Shown here: piece after piece, positions 48,736-62,300 of the stretch
Numbering within the stretch: the first letter of the stretch is position 1
Layout: the number at the start of each line of letters is the position of its first letter
Assembly (NCBI GenBank): GCA_013396635.1
Contig: WBMW01000582.1
Coordinates: forward strand, 1,484,230 to 1,548,229
DNA: 64,000 nt
Direction of reading: 5' to 3'
From: Penelope pileata
Taxonomy: Eukaryota > Chordata > Aves > Galliformes > Cracidae
Notes under the pieces: model-generated
Told to the model about the DNA's origin: nothing
Database searches by the model: none
The model's input: the letters and a program-made list of their open reading frames with translations, nothing else
Position numbers and translations under genes: made by a program

Positions 48736-50631
48736 AACTTCTTAAAAAAACCAAAAAACAAAAAAAAGCCACAGCAAACCCACAGCCTTTATGCAAGCTA
48801 TCTCTAATGTGGTATTTTTATTATAATAATAGTGCTTAAAAGTAGTTTTGGCTGTAGGCTAGTACTTGGAAATTAATATTTTGGTACTCCTCAAATGTTA
48901 TCTAATTCTAGTGTCACACAAAGACGTTACCAAAACAGATGGACTTCATGCAATCTCTGGGAACTAAATTAATATTTAAAAATTGTATTTGTAAACCTAT
49001 TTGTAAATAGATTCTTAAGAGGAGTAATTTAAAATTTCAGTAAGTTAATTTGATGAGGTAAATGTCCTCTTCCAGGCCAGATTTCAATTAAGACCAAGTA
49101 AAAGCTACTGGTTTTTGTTTTTTTTTTTTTTAGGAAAAAAAACATGTTCAGCAGAAGTAGGTACAATTTGGGATATATTCTGTGTTGTTTAAAACCATTT
49201 CTATAAACAGATCTAAGATTTTTATTCTCTAATCATATGTTTAGAGGATTGGCTATTAGATTTTTAGCTTTCCAGATGCTCAAACAATGCACTTTAAGTA
49301 TAGTATACATAGATTTTCTCCAGAATGCTGTAGATTAGCTATTTTAAGATTTGAATTGTGAATAAAAGCTGTAGAAAAGCAACAGTGGTTGCAAATGTCT
49401 CAATTAGCTCATTTAAAATGTATTTACAAGTGAAAGAGGCAAAGTAGGCAAGTCTGCATGTAACGCTGTTGCTTCATTAATATTTTATATACATATGTGT
49501 GTGCATGTCTATAAATAAAAGTTTGAATTCTGTCAACAAAAAGCATCTAAATCAGAGGCCTTTTTTCTTTGTTTGTTTAACAAGGAGGACAGTACAAGTT
49601 GTTATCACCAAGGACTGATTAACAAATTTTGGACAATAATACACATAGCTGCATTTTCAGTAAAACTTTTCAGTTTTAGATATTCAACATTCTACTGTTT
49701 TGGCAGATAGGTTGCTTCACTGCCAATTGGAACAGTATTTTTAATTTACTTCAATTAATAATTGTAACTCTTACAAAAATACTATTTTATTGAATATTTT
49801 GTAACATGCAATAGTTAGGTTTTAAAAAAGATCAAGTATGTTTATTTTAATTTCAAATTGTTCATTAAAATGTCTTTTTATTTTATAAACTACTTACTGG
49901 ATCTGTGTCTTGCTGCGTTACCTGAGGTAGCTAACTTAAGCAAACCCAGTTCTAAGCAATGTGATTTTCTTCTTCTAATACTCAGATCAAAGGAATACTT
50001 ACATTTATTGAATGACTTTTCTGATGAAAGGCATTTGCCTCCGACCAAATAAGCAAGTTGTACAGATACTTTTATGAAAAATGAAAAAAGAGTCCTAATT
50101 AGTTTTATGCACATGTTAAAGCTAACTGAAACCAACTTCTTGGGGCATTTCTAAGATGTTACTAATAGTTCAAAGTGATATAGACTTCGCTGTCATTGTA
50201 GGATCTATCTGAACCGCAGCTGAGTATGATACAAAATATTTTGTAAAATCAAGGATAAAAGGCCATTCAGTAATAGTTTGATTTTCTGATTTAGTTTGGT
50301 TTAATAAAAAGTGTATCTTGGGGATCTCTCCACCATCTTAAATGGTCAAAAGAGTCTGCATTATGTTATTACATTCTTACAATGTTGCTGAATAAGAGTA
50401 GACTTTGAGTGGGTTCCTACAGAACATGATGGTTCTAGTATATTTCAGATTGATGGAGGACGTCCTACTTTGTGTTATGTCAAGTAATAAGTCTGAAATA
50501 ATGTTTATGTGATTACTGCATGTGGCTATCCAGGAGAAGTAACATTCCTCTGCTCATATTTGTAAATTGTATTCTGAAATATAGCCTGTAAACAGAAAAT
50601 ACAGATATGGGGCTCATTATCTAACCAGGTT

Positions 50632-50765
50632 ACTTAAACTAATGTTCTAGGCTCTTTGTATAGAGATGGGAGGGAGACAGTCTCAAATGGAGTGCAATTT
50701 AGAGTACTTCAGTTGGAGTTTGCTCAGAATGAGCTCTGAAAGAGGCTGCCATCCTGAGATGATGG
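50632..50765. repeat. Unnamed dispersed repeat, copy B
   Basis: Colinear with 47551-47687 in the same orientation, about 3 kb away. The shared words are given there. Divergence is high, so the family is old, or this is a degraded part of a longer known repeat. Confidence 0.45.
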
Positions 50766-51640
50766 GCAGCTAGGAAAGCAGCTCAATGCTGTGAAAATTG
50801 CAAAAACTGTATCCTCTGTACTGTCATATAGCACACTGGATTTGACTGCATAATACAAAACTTAGCAAGCAGGATTTCTGGCAATGCTACCGCTGACTGA
50901 TGGATTTGGGAGCTCATGGAAACAGAGTGGTCACGAATGCCTCCCTTCAGCTTCAGCTGCAGGACTGAGTTCTTCATGCTGTTCTAAGGGAGAATTACGT
51001 GTCTTGCAGTGGACTGTGCCCTGTATTGGGTGTTAAAACTGGTTGGGTGTGTTCTCAAGAATCTTGTAGGCCCTTGAACAAGATTTCCCTGGAGTATCTC
51101 CTCTCTCCTTAGGGGAAGTGACTTTTGTTTCTCAGGAAAAATAATGGGTTAAAGACTTTCAGCCAAATTTGTTCACTTACATGAACAAAAGAGAGAAGAT
51201 GTATGAGAGTCACAACAGGTTTGGTTTCATTGCCAGAAGAGAATAGACTTCTCTTAAGAGATCTGTAAGTCTTAGCCTGGTACTTTTTCTGCCAGAGCTT
51301 TTCTGTCTACTGACCTTTTCTGCTGCATGTCACAGAGCAGACTTGAAGGCAGAAAAGAATCAGTGTATGAAAGAATTGATATTTTAAAAATTCGTCCTAT
51401 TCTAGTGACAAAGAAAATATGAAAAATTGCTTTATTTGCTCACTTGATTAAACTGATCATGTGATTATGAAACCATTGTTGTTTGTTTGTTCTCATTGCT
51501 GATAAAATTGTGTGCATGTTCTTTTATTTTTTGATAGCAAGATTTTTGTATGCTTATGAAAGTCTAAGTACTGTTAACATTTTGCCTGCGTTGGTTTCTT
51601 AGGAAGATTGTCACACAGGTATCTGGGACACTGCTAAATA

Positions 51641-51685
51641 TTAAAAAAAAATAAAAAATAAAAAAATAAAAAATAATTAAAAAAT
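51641..51685 (+). repeat. (AAAAAT)-type A-rich tract
   Basis: Runs of five to nine A separated by single T across about 45 bases. A simple repeat; no retroposed element is visible before it. Confidence 0.9.
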
Positions 51686-53422
51686 CCCTGAACAAAAAAC
51701 CATGGTGAACGTGAATTTTTTTTGCACTGCTACCGATTTAGATCATGTAATGTCAGAAAGCTAAGGTTCTCCATTTATTTTGCAGTCCAGCATTGTAACG
51801 GCTGAAGTTATTGAAACCAATGATACAGTCGACTTTGAAACCAAGCACCTTAATAGTTGATAGTACTTACAGGCTTCTGGTGGCTAAAACTTCAAATCCA
51901 GCTTAGAAGATGAGTTAAACTCATGGAGAAACTGGAGGCAATGAAGTGTCGCAGTTGATATCCACCTAAAGAATATTTAACAAAAAAAAATATATATTTT
52001 TTTTCCATACCTCACATTTTGCTAATATGAAAACATTTTTTGCTGTGTATTGTTTGCTTAGAATAATACAGTAACCACTGCTGGGAATATACCACCATTC
52101 GTGTTGCAGATAACTCACTTAAAATGCACATAGATTGATTACACTGCTGAAGGGCCTGGAGCGCTGACTCCCAGCTGTGCGTGTTCTGATTGCTGCTTGT
52201 GGGGTATGTTGGAAAGTTTGCTGCTCGTGGAGAATAGTGAGCTATTTGGTATTGCACTACTCAGTATTACAATATTAATCTTTTAACAAAAGTAGTAGCA
52301 CAGAGAAATGGGCTTAGTGTTTTCAGGTTCCAATGGCTTTTGAAGGGAAAAAAAAAATGCTGTAAGTACTTGGTAATAGTGTCAATGTTAAATTCATATG
52401 TACTTTTTCTATAACAATACCAATGTAATTGTATCACTAAATGGACAGTACTGAATCTTATCATTGCTAATTTTTTTCCTCTATTTTGCCTACTTAGGGT
52501 AATTTTTTATAAGGTAAGGCATTACTGTATCTTTTTTCATTGGGAGTGAGATTATTTGCACTCTTGTTTACTGAAGGCTCCTCAATGTTACATCAGTTTG
52601 TAAAGGAGAAGCTTTAATTATTTTTAAAATTAATGCTTGCAGTGAGACTGAAAATTTCAGAAGAAATCCCACTATGGATTATCATATTTTCCTATCAAAG
52701 TGCAAACTGCGTGACTGGTATTTAAGTTGAACATATGTGTGTTATGAAACAGTATCAGGTTGCACTCCTGAATTTACAGGGGTAAAAAGGCATTGCTCAT
52801 AAATCCACTGTGTTAGTAGTTGAAGTTACTAAATTTGATCTGCTGCTGAGTTCTTCATCTTAAGTGTAATGAATACTTTGTGTAAAACAACTCTGCATTA
52901 TTTATTCAAATCTTTCATCCAGAAAACTAGATCACTTTCTACAGTAATGGGAGAAAAGAGGCTGTCGGTGTATTTCAGGAGCTAGACGCTGGTAGATTTA
53001 GAGTCAGAGAAGTATTGGTTCTTAAACATACAAAGAATTGGGTTCACTGAGTTGGTTTTGAGCTCTGGTTTACAATTACTGATTATTAGCATTACCATTT
53101 TGTATAAATAGGAATTATGACACTAAATTGGCATGTGTTGTGGGTAGAGAACATTTGTTCATTCTGTGTGGTTTGTGTCCAATTTAGGATTTTTTGTCTT
53201 GTTTTTTATAGTACATATTTCAGATTTTAGACTGCAAAGAGGTTCTTTGCAAATGAAATAGGTTTCTTTTAGAAAATCTAGCTATTGGCTTGTGCCAATG
53301 TTTTGAAGTGTGAAAGATTTCTTACCAACATTTAAATGAAGTTTCCATTGTTATTACAGCATGGATAGTAAACTTAAATCTGGTATCCTATAATCACTTA
53401 TTATTTAATACTGAAGGTAAAA

Positions 53423-54001
53423 TATGATGGCTGCTCTGAAAGTAATGCCTCCTATGTTATTTTGTTGACCCTTGACATCAGAGGCAGATATTGGTGGTAC
53501 AGCAGTACATGTTGAATCTTCCCACCGATATTCTATTCCATGTTGTTGCCATGCGATAGATGGCAGCAGAGGGGCACTCTGACTCACTGGCGTCTGACAT
53601 GAAAGTGTGTATGGAGCAAAGGGATGGAATTTAATTCCTCCATGCGTAAAAATTGGCACCCATTGGCATTTGTCAACACTTACTGAACATTTCTGGAGAT
53701 CAAACAGTGGATGTGAGTGCAGTGAGGAGGTGGTTGATATATTTCAGCAGTAGTGGCAATGATATGAAAGACAACTCATGTTCTAGATGGCCACACACAA
53801 CTGGTGCAGATTTCTGTGAGCACAGCATGCAGGTTTTTGTTAATCACTGGTGAAAATACGTAGCTAATGGTGGTGACTATGTAGAAAAAAATATTATTTG
53901 GTAGCTGAGAATTTTCTCTATTAGTGTTCTTGTGCTCTTTGTATCTGTTGTAGTTTCCATGGAAATAAATAGGAAACATTACTTTTGGAGCGACCCACAT
54001 A
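53423..54001 (+). mobile_element. Mariner-derived Galluhop-like element, copy 4, both ends present
   Basis: The most complete copy, about 579 bp including flanking TA on both sides, the mariner target. The left inverted repeat reads GCTCTGAAAGTAATGCC and the right end, reversed, reads GCTCCAAAAGTAATG. The interior encodes a helix-turn-helix remnant (MAPIGICQHLLNISGDQTVD, then VSAVRRW) typical of mariner transposases. The catalytic DD34D region is not present, removed by the internal deletion common to all copies here. Confidence 0.88.
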
Positions 54002-54530
54002 ATTAAAATTAGTATTACATTCAGCTCAAGAACTGTTTTGCCAGCCCTTTTGCTGGCAAATGTCTGGCAATGGAGTTAAGCCTTCTTCATAAGTTCTAAA
54101 TGAAATTAGACTGCAAATGAAGTTGCTAATGAGGAAAAAAACCCACAAGCCCTATATTCACACTTACCTAAAAATGAGTTTGAGGCTAGCAGGACTTCAC
54201 TAAAATTGTTTGCAGTTTTGTGTTTAGTAGATGAACCTAGCAGGGGAAATTTACTATTGTTTTCAGTGGGCCTAAAACTGCAGAATGAAAGATGTCTCTG
54301 CTTTCACTGAAGCTTTGCTATCATACCTTTCAACTTCCGAGCCTGCCAGTGTGTGTGATAGAAGCCATCAAAATGTGTGAAAAATGACCCAAAAGCAGAA
54401 CTGTTATTTACAGTTATCAATACAAACTGTTATTGTGCCATAATTGACAGATGGTTTTTCACTCTAATATCTGTTTTTAAGGATATTTTTACACTGATTT
54501 AGACAGAGTTGTGGGTTGTTGGTTTTGTGT

Positions 54531-54555
54531 TTTTATTTATTTATTTATTTATTTT
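54531..54555 (+). repeat. (TTTA)n microsatellite
   Basis: About six tetranucleotide units. Confidence 0.9.
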
Positions 54556-57500
54556 TACAGAGAAAATAGAAAGCCAGGAACTATGTTGTGCTCAGCAAGA
54601 AGGAATTACAGTGCAGAATATCTGTGGGAATACAGTAATAAGTTAAAATTTGTAATTTGATTTGGGGGGGCACTAGAGCCAAAACATAGGCTCTTCTACT
54701 CTAAGAAAGTGTGCTGAAGGGTAGTTGTTAGCTGTGAAATGTATTTTTTGTACTTTAAAGTTCTGCAAGATCTTTGGTTTATTTTTTCTGCAGTGGAAAG
54801 GGAGAATATTTGAGAATTTGTAATAGAGTAAGATCTGATTTCTTTCTAATTCCATTGGAGAGCTCCTTTGATTAAAACAGTGACAAAGTCTCTGATAAAA
54901 GTGACTTTTAGTTCTTTCCTCCTGTCCAGTCTTTCTTTTGGTGTGAATTAATGTCAATGGTAATTGTAGATCTGTTAGAACACTGACATTAATTGTAATG
55001 TGTTCTTAGAAAGTTCTTGTCCTCATACAGATCAAATGGGATTTTCTGTAGGTGTACATCTTCAAAACAAGTGTCTGGACCAAATGTAGATTTATCTCTA
55101 ATTTTATATGATATCTCATCTGATTTTCTCAGAACCTTAAACAATGTATTTTTAAAATTAGATTTTTTTTTTTTAATTGAAAATCAACAGGTTACAGTTC
55201 CTTGTTTTGGAATGGCAGTACCCAGCAGTTTGTAGGGAAGTGTACTTTAAGGTAGGCTGGCCTTATTATGATAACTGTTTTGTGTTTCAGAGGAGAGTGT
55301 TGTTGTTTGGCAACTATTTTAAAACTGCACAGTTTGCATTCATTTTATGTTACAATAAGTTTTGTGACTTTTTTTGTTCCCCGAATAGACTAATCCTTGC
55401 AGGATAAGGGGAACACATCAGCAGCCGAAGAATCTTTCTGTAATATCACCATATTTCCATAGATGTTTTTCTTGCATGCAAAAGTGTCTTTAGTCTAAGT
55501 ACAAGCAAGGCTTCCTCCTAGTGATTAGCTCTACTAGGGGGATGTATAGGAAGCTATGGTGGTGCTGCGACTGCTGATGGTGATAGGGTACAAGAGCCTA
55601 GTAAGATTGTGAGGACCTACCTGCACCTGGAGCTTGGCTGTTCCATCTGCCATAGTCCTTTTGTGAAGAACAGAAGAAAAAAGATCTCAAGAGACACAAA
55701 GTGAGGTACAGCGACAGAAACCAGCTCAGGGAGGGCAACAGCTGAAAAGAAATCTGAGAAGTAGAAGCAGTCAGGGAGTGTAAGATTGAGAATAAGATGG
55801 TAAGAAATAATAAGTTAGTATAGATACACAGAGTACAAATAAATGAAGAACTCTGACAACAGGTGCTTTATTTTTGTATGAGAATCATGCCATATTAGGT
55901 ATTGAAAAAATAAACACAACAAAACAAAAGTAGAGGGGAATAAGACGCACGAAGACAAACCAATTGGGAGTACTGAGTTCTCCCCCTTTTTCTTCCATTC
56001 TCCACATTCTCACAATCCTCTTTTCTCCTAATGTGGTCTTCATATTAATTGCTGGTCCAATGTTTTTGTATATGAATCTTTCCTCAGGCACAGGTATGTG
56101 CCACTACAACCATTTCTGGAATTAGCAAGTTCAGGAAACTAATTTCTGAATATACTCATCCATCTGTCCATGTTCTAGATCTGCTGATTTGATTCAATGG
56201 GAAGTTAATTCTAGGGGATTTCCCCAGCATTTGCTGAAGGTAAATGTTAAAGGTGGAGTGTATCAGTGATAACTCCATGGAATATGTTCATAGCACCTTT
56301 GAGCACCAACTTGAAATGATTCCATAGAACTTTCCCTGAAATTAATTAAATGGAGAATAGAGAATTGTCACCAAAGATTTTTGGCATTTATATATGCAAA
56401 CGTATATGTTACTTCAATTTTTATTATTGCCTTCAACCCACTGAAGAGTTAGTACTTCGGGCCTATTGCAGGAGATTGCATTGCTTCCTGTTATGTTACT
56501 ATATGTATTTGTTGCAATCTTAACTAGAATGTGAACTGAACAAAATTGGCCTGATTGCAAGAGTAATTTCAGTTTCTGCTATGGGCTGGCGATGTCTTTG
56601 GTATTAAAACAAAGAATGACCCTTGGTATAGTTTGTTTATGACTGTGGTACCAATTCCTACCCTTGTGTGCATGGAATTTTTCATACTGATTGATTTTTT
56701 TGTCCCCATTTTACATATCTGACAGGGAACTACTGGAGCCTCTGCACAAGAACTGAAAAAAAGATAAAGGTGAAAGTCAGATGTGTCACTGCTTTGTGTA
56801 AAATAGAGCTATAATATGATGAGCAATAACACCTAGCCTTTAGGCATGAATATTCAGCTGCTGAGAACTTCAGCATCAAGCACTAATGTGGGCATTCATA
56901 CTCAGCGGTGTTTCCTGTTGTGGAGTTATTCCATATAGCTTATTTACTTTATTGAAGACACCAACTTTAATCTGACAGCGTTTGCAATCTGCCAAAGTGT
57001 AAAACTGTCACAAGATACATTTACATTTATAGCAGAAGCTGCATGGCTGTACAGGAGGTGAAAATAAGTCAATATAAACCTATGTCAGTCAAGATGGGAT
57101 TTTGTGTACAAAATCTGGCAAAACAGTTCATCAAATTTTGGGCTGTCCTTGGTGCCAGTTGAGAAATGGAAAATCTTATGAGGAAATAAGTGACAAATCT
57201 TTGAGTCAGTTTATTATAGGACAAAGTACACGCAGTAAGCTAGCCACTCACTCAGTGAGAGCTAACAGAAAATTAGAAAATTGCCTAGAACATCTTGCTA
57301 AATTGTCAGTCTCCTTCAGAGGCTTTTTTCCCCTTCCATGGTGGACCCTGCTTTTCATCAAAGCTTTGCATTTATTTTAACACTTTATTATCTTGATACG
57401 ATTGTTGAGAAAATAAAAGAAGAAAAAAATGAAGTGACAAATCCTAAACAATTTTATGAAATATAAGGAACAAATTATTTTTTTTAATTCTTACCTTTGG

Positions 57501-58078
57501 ATATATTTAGTTTTTATTATAATTATTATTTTTTAATTGTTACCTGATACCTTCACTGAAGATGAAACTTTTTTTTTGTCACACAATAATAAACAAAATA
57601 TTTAAGTAATCATCAATACGTATGCTTCAAAAAAAAAAAAGATTAATGCAATAAGCTCTTCTTACTTCATATGTAAGTCTTTTGTAAAACAATGTGTGAT
57701 GGTCAGATCTTGAATTTACCCACAATTGGCTTTACTTAAAAGGTTGAAATACGTGCTCTGTGTTCTAATGTGAATTTATGTAAATTTGTTCCAGACTCAC
57801 TAATTAAGTACCACTTGAAATTAATGATTGTTTTATGCTGAAAGCATATTTATGTTTTTTCCATTTTATTGTGGCATAGGATTGTCCAACATGAATATTT
57901 ATTAAAACTTTTCAAGTTACTTAACATTTTCCACAGTGCTCCTTCATTAATATTTTAGCAATTTGTTTTTCTCTTATCAGCTTTAGAGCAGGAATGCAAG
58001 AGAAGAATTTTGTTACGATTCTAACATTGTTTCAGCAAAAGTTTTAACCATGGACATCTGAGTAAACAGTGATGTGTG

Positions 58079-58122
58079 GTTTTTTGTTTTGTTTTGTTTT
58101 GTTTGTCTGTTTCTTTGTTTTT
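58079..58122 (+). repeat. GTTTT-type tandem repeat
   Basis: Several GTTTT units degrading into TTTGT-type sequence, ending about 28 bases before the triple hairpin. Confidence 0.85.
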
Positions 58123-58149
58123 AAGAAGCCTTTGATGTCCATCAATCTG

Positions 58150-58201
58150 ATGTCAATTGACATTATGTCAAAAGACATACGATTGACATATGATGTCAAT
58201 C
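58150..58201. repeat. Three adjacent perfect hairpins sharing one word
   Basis: 58150-58163 is the palindrome ATGTCAATTGACAT. 58164-58179 is TATGTC, loop AAAA, GACATA. 58181-58201 is GATTGACAT, loop ATG, ATGTCAATC. All are perfect, and all use the word TGTCA or its complement TGACA. They lie end to end with one base between the second and third. Confidence 0.9.
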
Positions 58202-58877
58202 AACCTTAAAAACGTCTGTGTTATTTGATATATTTGATACATGATTCATCATTTATTCATACTTTCAAGTTAACAATATTTAACCTCAGAATTTGCAGTC
58301 CTTTTCATTGAAAGCCATTTAATGAAGTTTGCTTTCCTTAGGGGTATTGAGTGTGCATTCTTCAGATTTATTGTGTCTTTGCATGAGAACACTCGAAGAG
58401 ATCGCTGCTTATTTTTCCCTAACAGATATCTAAGGAGTGGAATGGCTGATGATAAATAATTTGTTAGTATAGGGCCACCTTATACATAGTAAACAGCTCA
58501 AAAATTTAGTAAGTTCTATGTTGAGTACTTGTTATCAGTATAATATGCTTATCAAGATTACATAGCTTTTTCAAGAATGCTATACAGAAAGGTTATATTT
58601 TAATCTCTATCACATAAAGATCTTTCTGATATTTTCAATGTTTTGATTTAGTTAAACTACTAAATCAGAATCTGTGAGAGAAGAATACAGTGGGAAAAAT
58701 TACAAGGGGGCTTGTCAATACAATGCATGGTTTGTGTCGGGCTGTTCTTTTAAACTCACACAAAAATGTTATCATTTGGATAAAGCTTTTATTTGTCAGC
58801 CCTTTAAGTGGGGACTACGAGAAGTAAAGGAAGTCAGGTGTTTTTTTTTTGTCCAGAGCACAGAATATTGTGTTCTA

Positions 58878-58902
58878 AAAGTCCATATTTTATATGGACT
58901 TT
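58878..58902. repeat. Perfect 10-bp inverted repeat, 5-base loop
   Basis: AAAGTCCATA, loop TTTTA, then TATGGACTTT. Mixed base content makes it less likely to be chance than an A/T-only palindrome. An (AT)n run follows at 58920-58935. Confidence 0.88.
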
Positions 58903-58919
58903 CCATATATATTATGGGT

Positions 58920-58935
58920 TATATATATATATATA
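58920..58935. repeat. (TA)n run
   Basis: Eight TA units followed by A-rich AAAATA sequence. Confidence 0.9.
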
Positions 58936-59285
58936 AAATAAAATATAAAATAAAACTTTATTTTTCCAAGCTATTTCATACTGTTGTGAGACTTAATCTT
59001 TTTTTTCACAGCTATGCTAAATAATTTATTTCATCAACATAAATGTGTAAGAAATGCATAACCCGGCTACCTATGCAAACAGAAATGTTTAATAATGGAA
59101 CAATGACTTAGAGTGAAATCCAATATTATGCAAATATGTCTTAACAAAGTGCATGTCAAAGGATGACAGACTTTTATTTTAAATTTTATTTTAAAAGCCT
59201 GAATGCATGTTAAAATTTTATTGCATTTGTTTTGGACCAAGGATAGTAATTCTGAGAGCGCATCAATACCATCACACTCTGAGCC

Positions 59286-59345
59286 AGGAAGTTGAACTAG
59301 AAGTGCTCTAAAGGTCTCTTCCAACCTGAATCATTCTGTGATGGT
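59286..59345 (+). mobile_element. CR1 LINE 3' terminal fragment
   Basis: Only the last 60 bases of a CR1: GGAAGTTGAACTAGAAGTGC, then AAGGTCTCTTCCAACCTGAA, then TCATTCTGTGATGG. The extreme 5' truncation is usual for CR1. Confidence 0.8.
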
Positions 59346-62300
59346 TTTCATGTATTTGTGCACTTCATGCATTTGCAACCAGGTTAACTTGATGGCAATT
59401 TGTTTTTCCAAGTTGTCTGATAAGAACACATTTTTTTATCAAAGAAATTTGATGTTCCCTTCATGTTCTTACATTTCTCCATTTGTTTCCTCTCCTGTAG
59501 AGGTAGATAATTCTTGCTTTTTGTATTTGAATTTTTCAAATTTACAGAAAGGAAACTTCCAAGAATTACACCTGAAAATATTCTACTTCAATATTAAAAT
59601 TTGAAGTAAACCTCAGTAATGATGTTGTTTACCAGAGTACTGCCTAACTGAAATCTGTTTCTACTCAGTCTTGTCTTATAAAGTTTTTATAGAAAATCTC
59701 TAAAAGCTGAAGGTGCCTTCCCTATGCATAAAATTGTTAGAAGTTTAGGATTAGGCAGAGAAATGATGGAAATGTGCATATTGAAAACATAGTTAATATG
59801 AGGAATGGAGGATGAAGCTGGGAATATATGAGGAGCATTTCTACTTTGTTGTTTATTTTGTCTTTTAAAACGAAAAATTTGACTATTGATTTAGTCACAG
59901 AGTGTAAGATAACTACCCCCAGCAAACTGGTGTGCATGATCATTATTTAGTGATCATTATTTAGTGTTCTATATCACTGCGGCTGTCAGGGAAGCAAAAT
60001 AAAGAAAAATATTTTCAGGCACTATTTTGGTACAACTGATCTATCACGTGCCTTTTGTGTTTATTAGGATCTGCAAAGCTCTTTAGGCCTTAGATATATA
60101 CTGTTTTCCTCTCAGCATAGTGGTTCCAGCCACAGTTATGTTGATATGTTTTGGATTATTTATAAAGAAAGTTTATAGGTACAGTTCCCTCATTCTGCTT
60201 ACAAATGGTAAGTATTGGTTTATTTTTATTGTTTATATACCTACAGACAGACATAAATGCACACAAAGATATACTGTCTGTGTATATACTTATACTATGT
60301 ATATACACACACACGTTTTCTCAACCTCAAGGGAGGTCTGAAGAAAATGATAAAACTTCGAACAGATATTCTGCTAGCAATATTTGCTGTTGAATAAAGC
60401 CAAGAGTAACTGCATATGGAACACTCACTGGGTGTTTATCTCTAAAAGGGAAAGGCAGGTAATAACTGAGCTGAAATTCTGAATAGATAATATATATATT
60501 TCCTAATTTTGTGTCTGTCAATGTTTAAATTACTAGATAGCGTCAGTGGACTCCTTTCTACAGTGGCATACCTTGATCATGTTAATTGCTCCATAGACAT
60601 TCATATGTTGCTGTGGTAACTTGGTTCTGAGGAGCAGGAGATGAGAAGAGGAAGGATTTTGCATGACAATGGTTTCAGCTTGTGCTCTCTTCTTCTGGTG
60701 GTGCCAAATATGTACCGATATCAATACAAAATGAATATGCATTAAGCCGTACTGCTTGTGTGCTAGAGATCATATTGCCTTAGAGGAGAAAAGGGAAATT
60801 TACAAAAATTAAACTTCTCAATTTTAGTTTTCATTTTCTTAGACTTAAATTCATCACTATTTTGCCTTTTGCCTTTGTCTTTTAAAGACTGAGGTTCCCA
60901 TGGGAAGGAATTTCTGGTGACAGGTGATTAGATACGGTGTCATGTAGATTTAGCAGGCAAATATGCCATTAAATCAGAAGGCAATCAAAAGCTGTGTGAT
61001 GCTACTGCAACATCTACTTGAGCTGCTTGAAAAACAGTATTAATGGAATTTAATACAAGAAACTTCAAGACAGAAAAAGATTGATGCTCCTTACTGTTTC
61101 TGCTCAAGGTGTGACATAATTCTGCTTCCTTCTATGCACTGGTATTGTTAAATACTTATATTTGGGCTGATTGTATTGTAAATGCAGAAAGAGTACTGTT
61201 GTTTCTTTCTAAAACTTTGGTATTTCAGAAGACAGTGACTGATATATGCTAATGCAGAGAGCTGTGTTTTTAAAAATAAACACTTTAACAATATGGGCAC
61301 TTTTGAAGTTATACAAAAAAAAAAAAAAGATCAAATTCTGCAAAAACATATGACCAAGAGTGTAGATGCAGCCCCATTATCCCTCAGTCCTACTGAAATT
61401 TTCTTTGTGTTAATTTTTTACTTCGAGTGTTTTTAGATTAAAGTTGATAAGCATATGGGAGGAGTTGCCAGAGGACTTGCAGTTCTGAAAATATATGTAA
61501 ACAAATTGTTTTAGAAACTATAAATAGATGTAAATTGTAAAAATATATATTATTAAAATTACAAATAATGCAAATTATTAAAAATATATAAGCACATGAA
61601 ATATCTTCTCCTGTGAAGAATGTAAAAGCGAGAGCATTAATCAGAAAAAAAATCTTGTACCACTTGTATATAGGTATGGGAAACTGCAATATCCAGCCCA
61701 TGCCCCATTGAAAAAGCCACAAGTTTAAAGTATTGTCAGACTAGGAGGGTGTAAAATTAAAAGCTGGAGGTAATGATAATTTGCAAGCTACCACAAAACA
61801 CCACTGAAGTTATGGAAGGCGGTAAAGCTTTATTGAAAAGAAATACTGCAGACAGGTGAAGCTAGGCTCTGTTGTAGGGTGGCTATTGGCAGAGAGTTCA
61901 GTGAAAAGATGTCCAATGCACAATGAAAGACTTATGCTCAGATTCATTAAAAATTTCAAAGACAAACCAGAAAATGTTTAAAACTGCAGACTTTGACTTC
62001 TGTTGCAAGAAGAGGTAACTGTTTTTGTGTTACCTGATAACACACGGAAAAAACATGCCAGTCCTTCTCTGAGGCTGATGTAGAAGCAGTGGCTTCACAG
62101 CTGAGAACAGTTCTAAACTTTTCTTCGTTATTTTAAAATGTGTCAGTGAAAGGAGGTCAGAACCTGTGTTACAGAGAGAAATACTAGCAAAGGGAGAGAT
62201 GTTAAGTTTGTAAGCCTGTGTAAGAAATGGAGAAGAAAGTCAGATAGTTATTGCTTGTATGGTGCTGGGGATTGTCTTCATTCCCAAGTCATCACAGCTG

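Larger units (their letters stand above)
48736..53422. other. Intronic stretch, nothing beyond small repeats
   Basis: AT-rich intron DNA. It contains copy B of the unnamed repeat (50632-50765) and an A-rich tract (51641-51685). Open frames are short and without domains. Confidence 0.5.
54002..59285. other. Intronic stretch with simple repeats
   Basis: No coding exon or RNA gene recognised. It includes a (TTTA)n tract, a GTTTT repeat, and two hairpin structures near 58.15 and 58.88 kb listed separately. The stretch at 55500-55750 is GC-richer but has no recognised identity. Confidence 0.5.

Noticed and set aside
53405..54000. Minus-strand frames resembling those near 6.6 and 37.8 kb
   Set aside because: They recur only because they are antisense readings of the same mariner-derived element, not a conserved gene.
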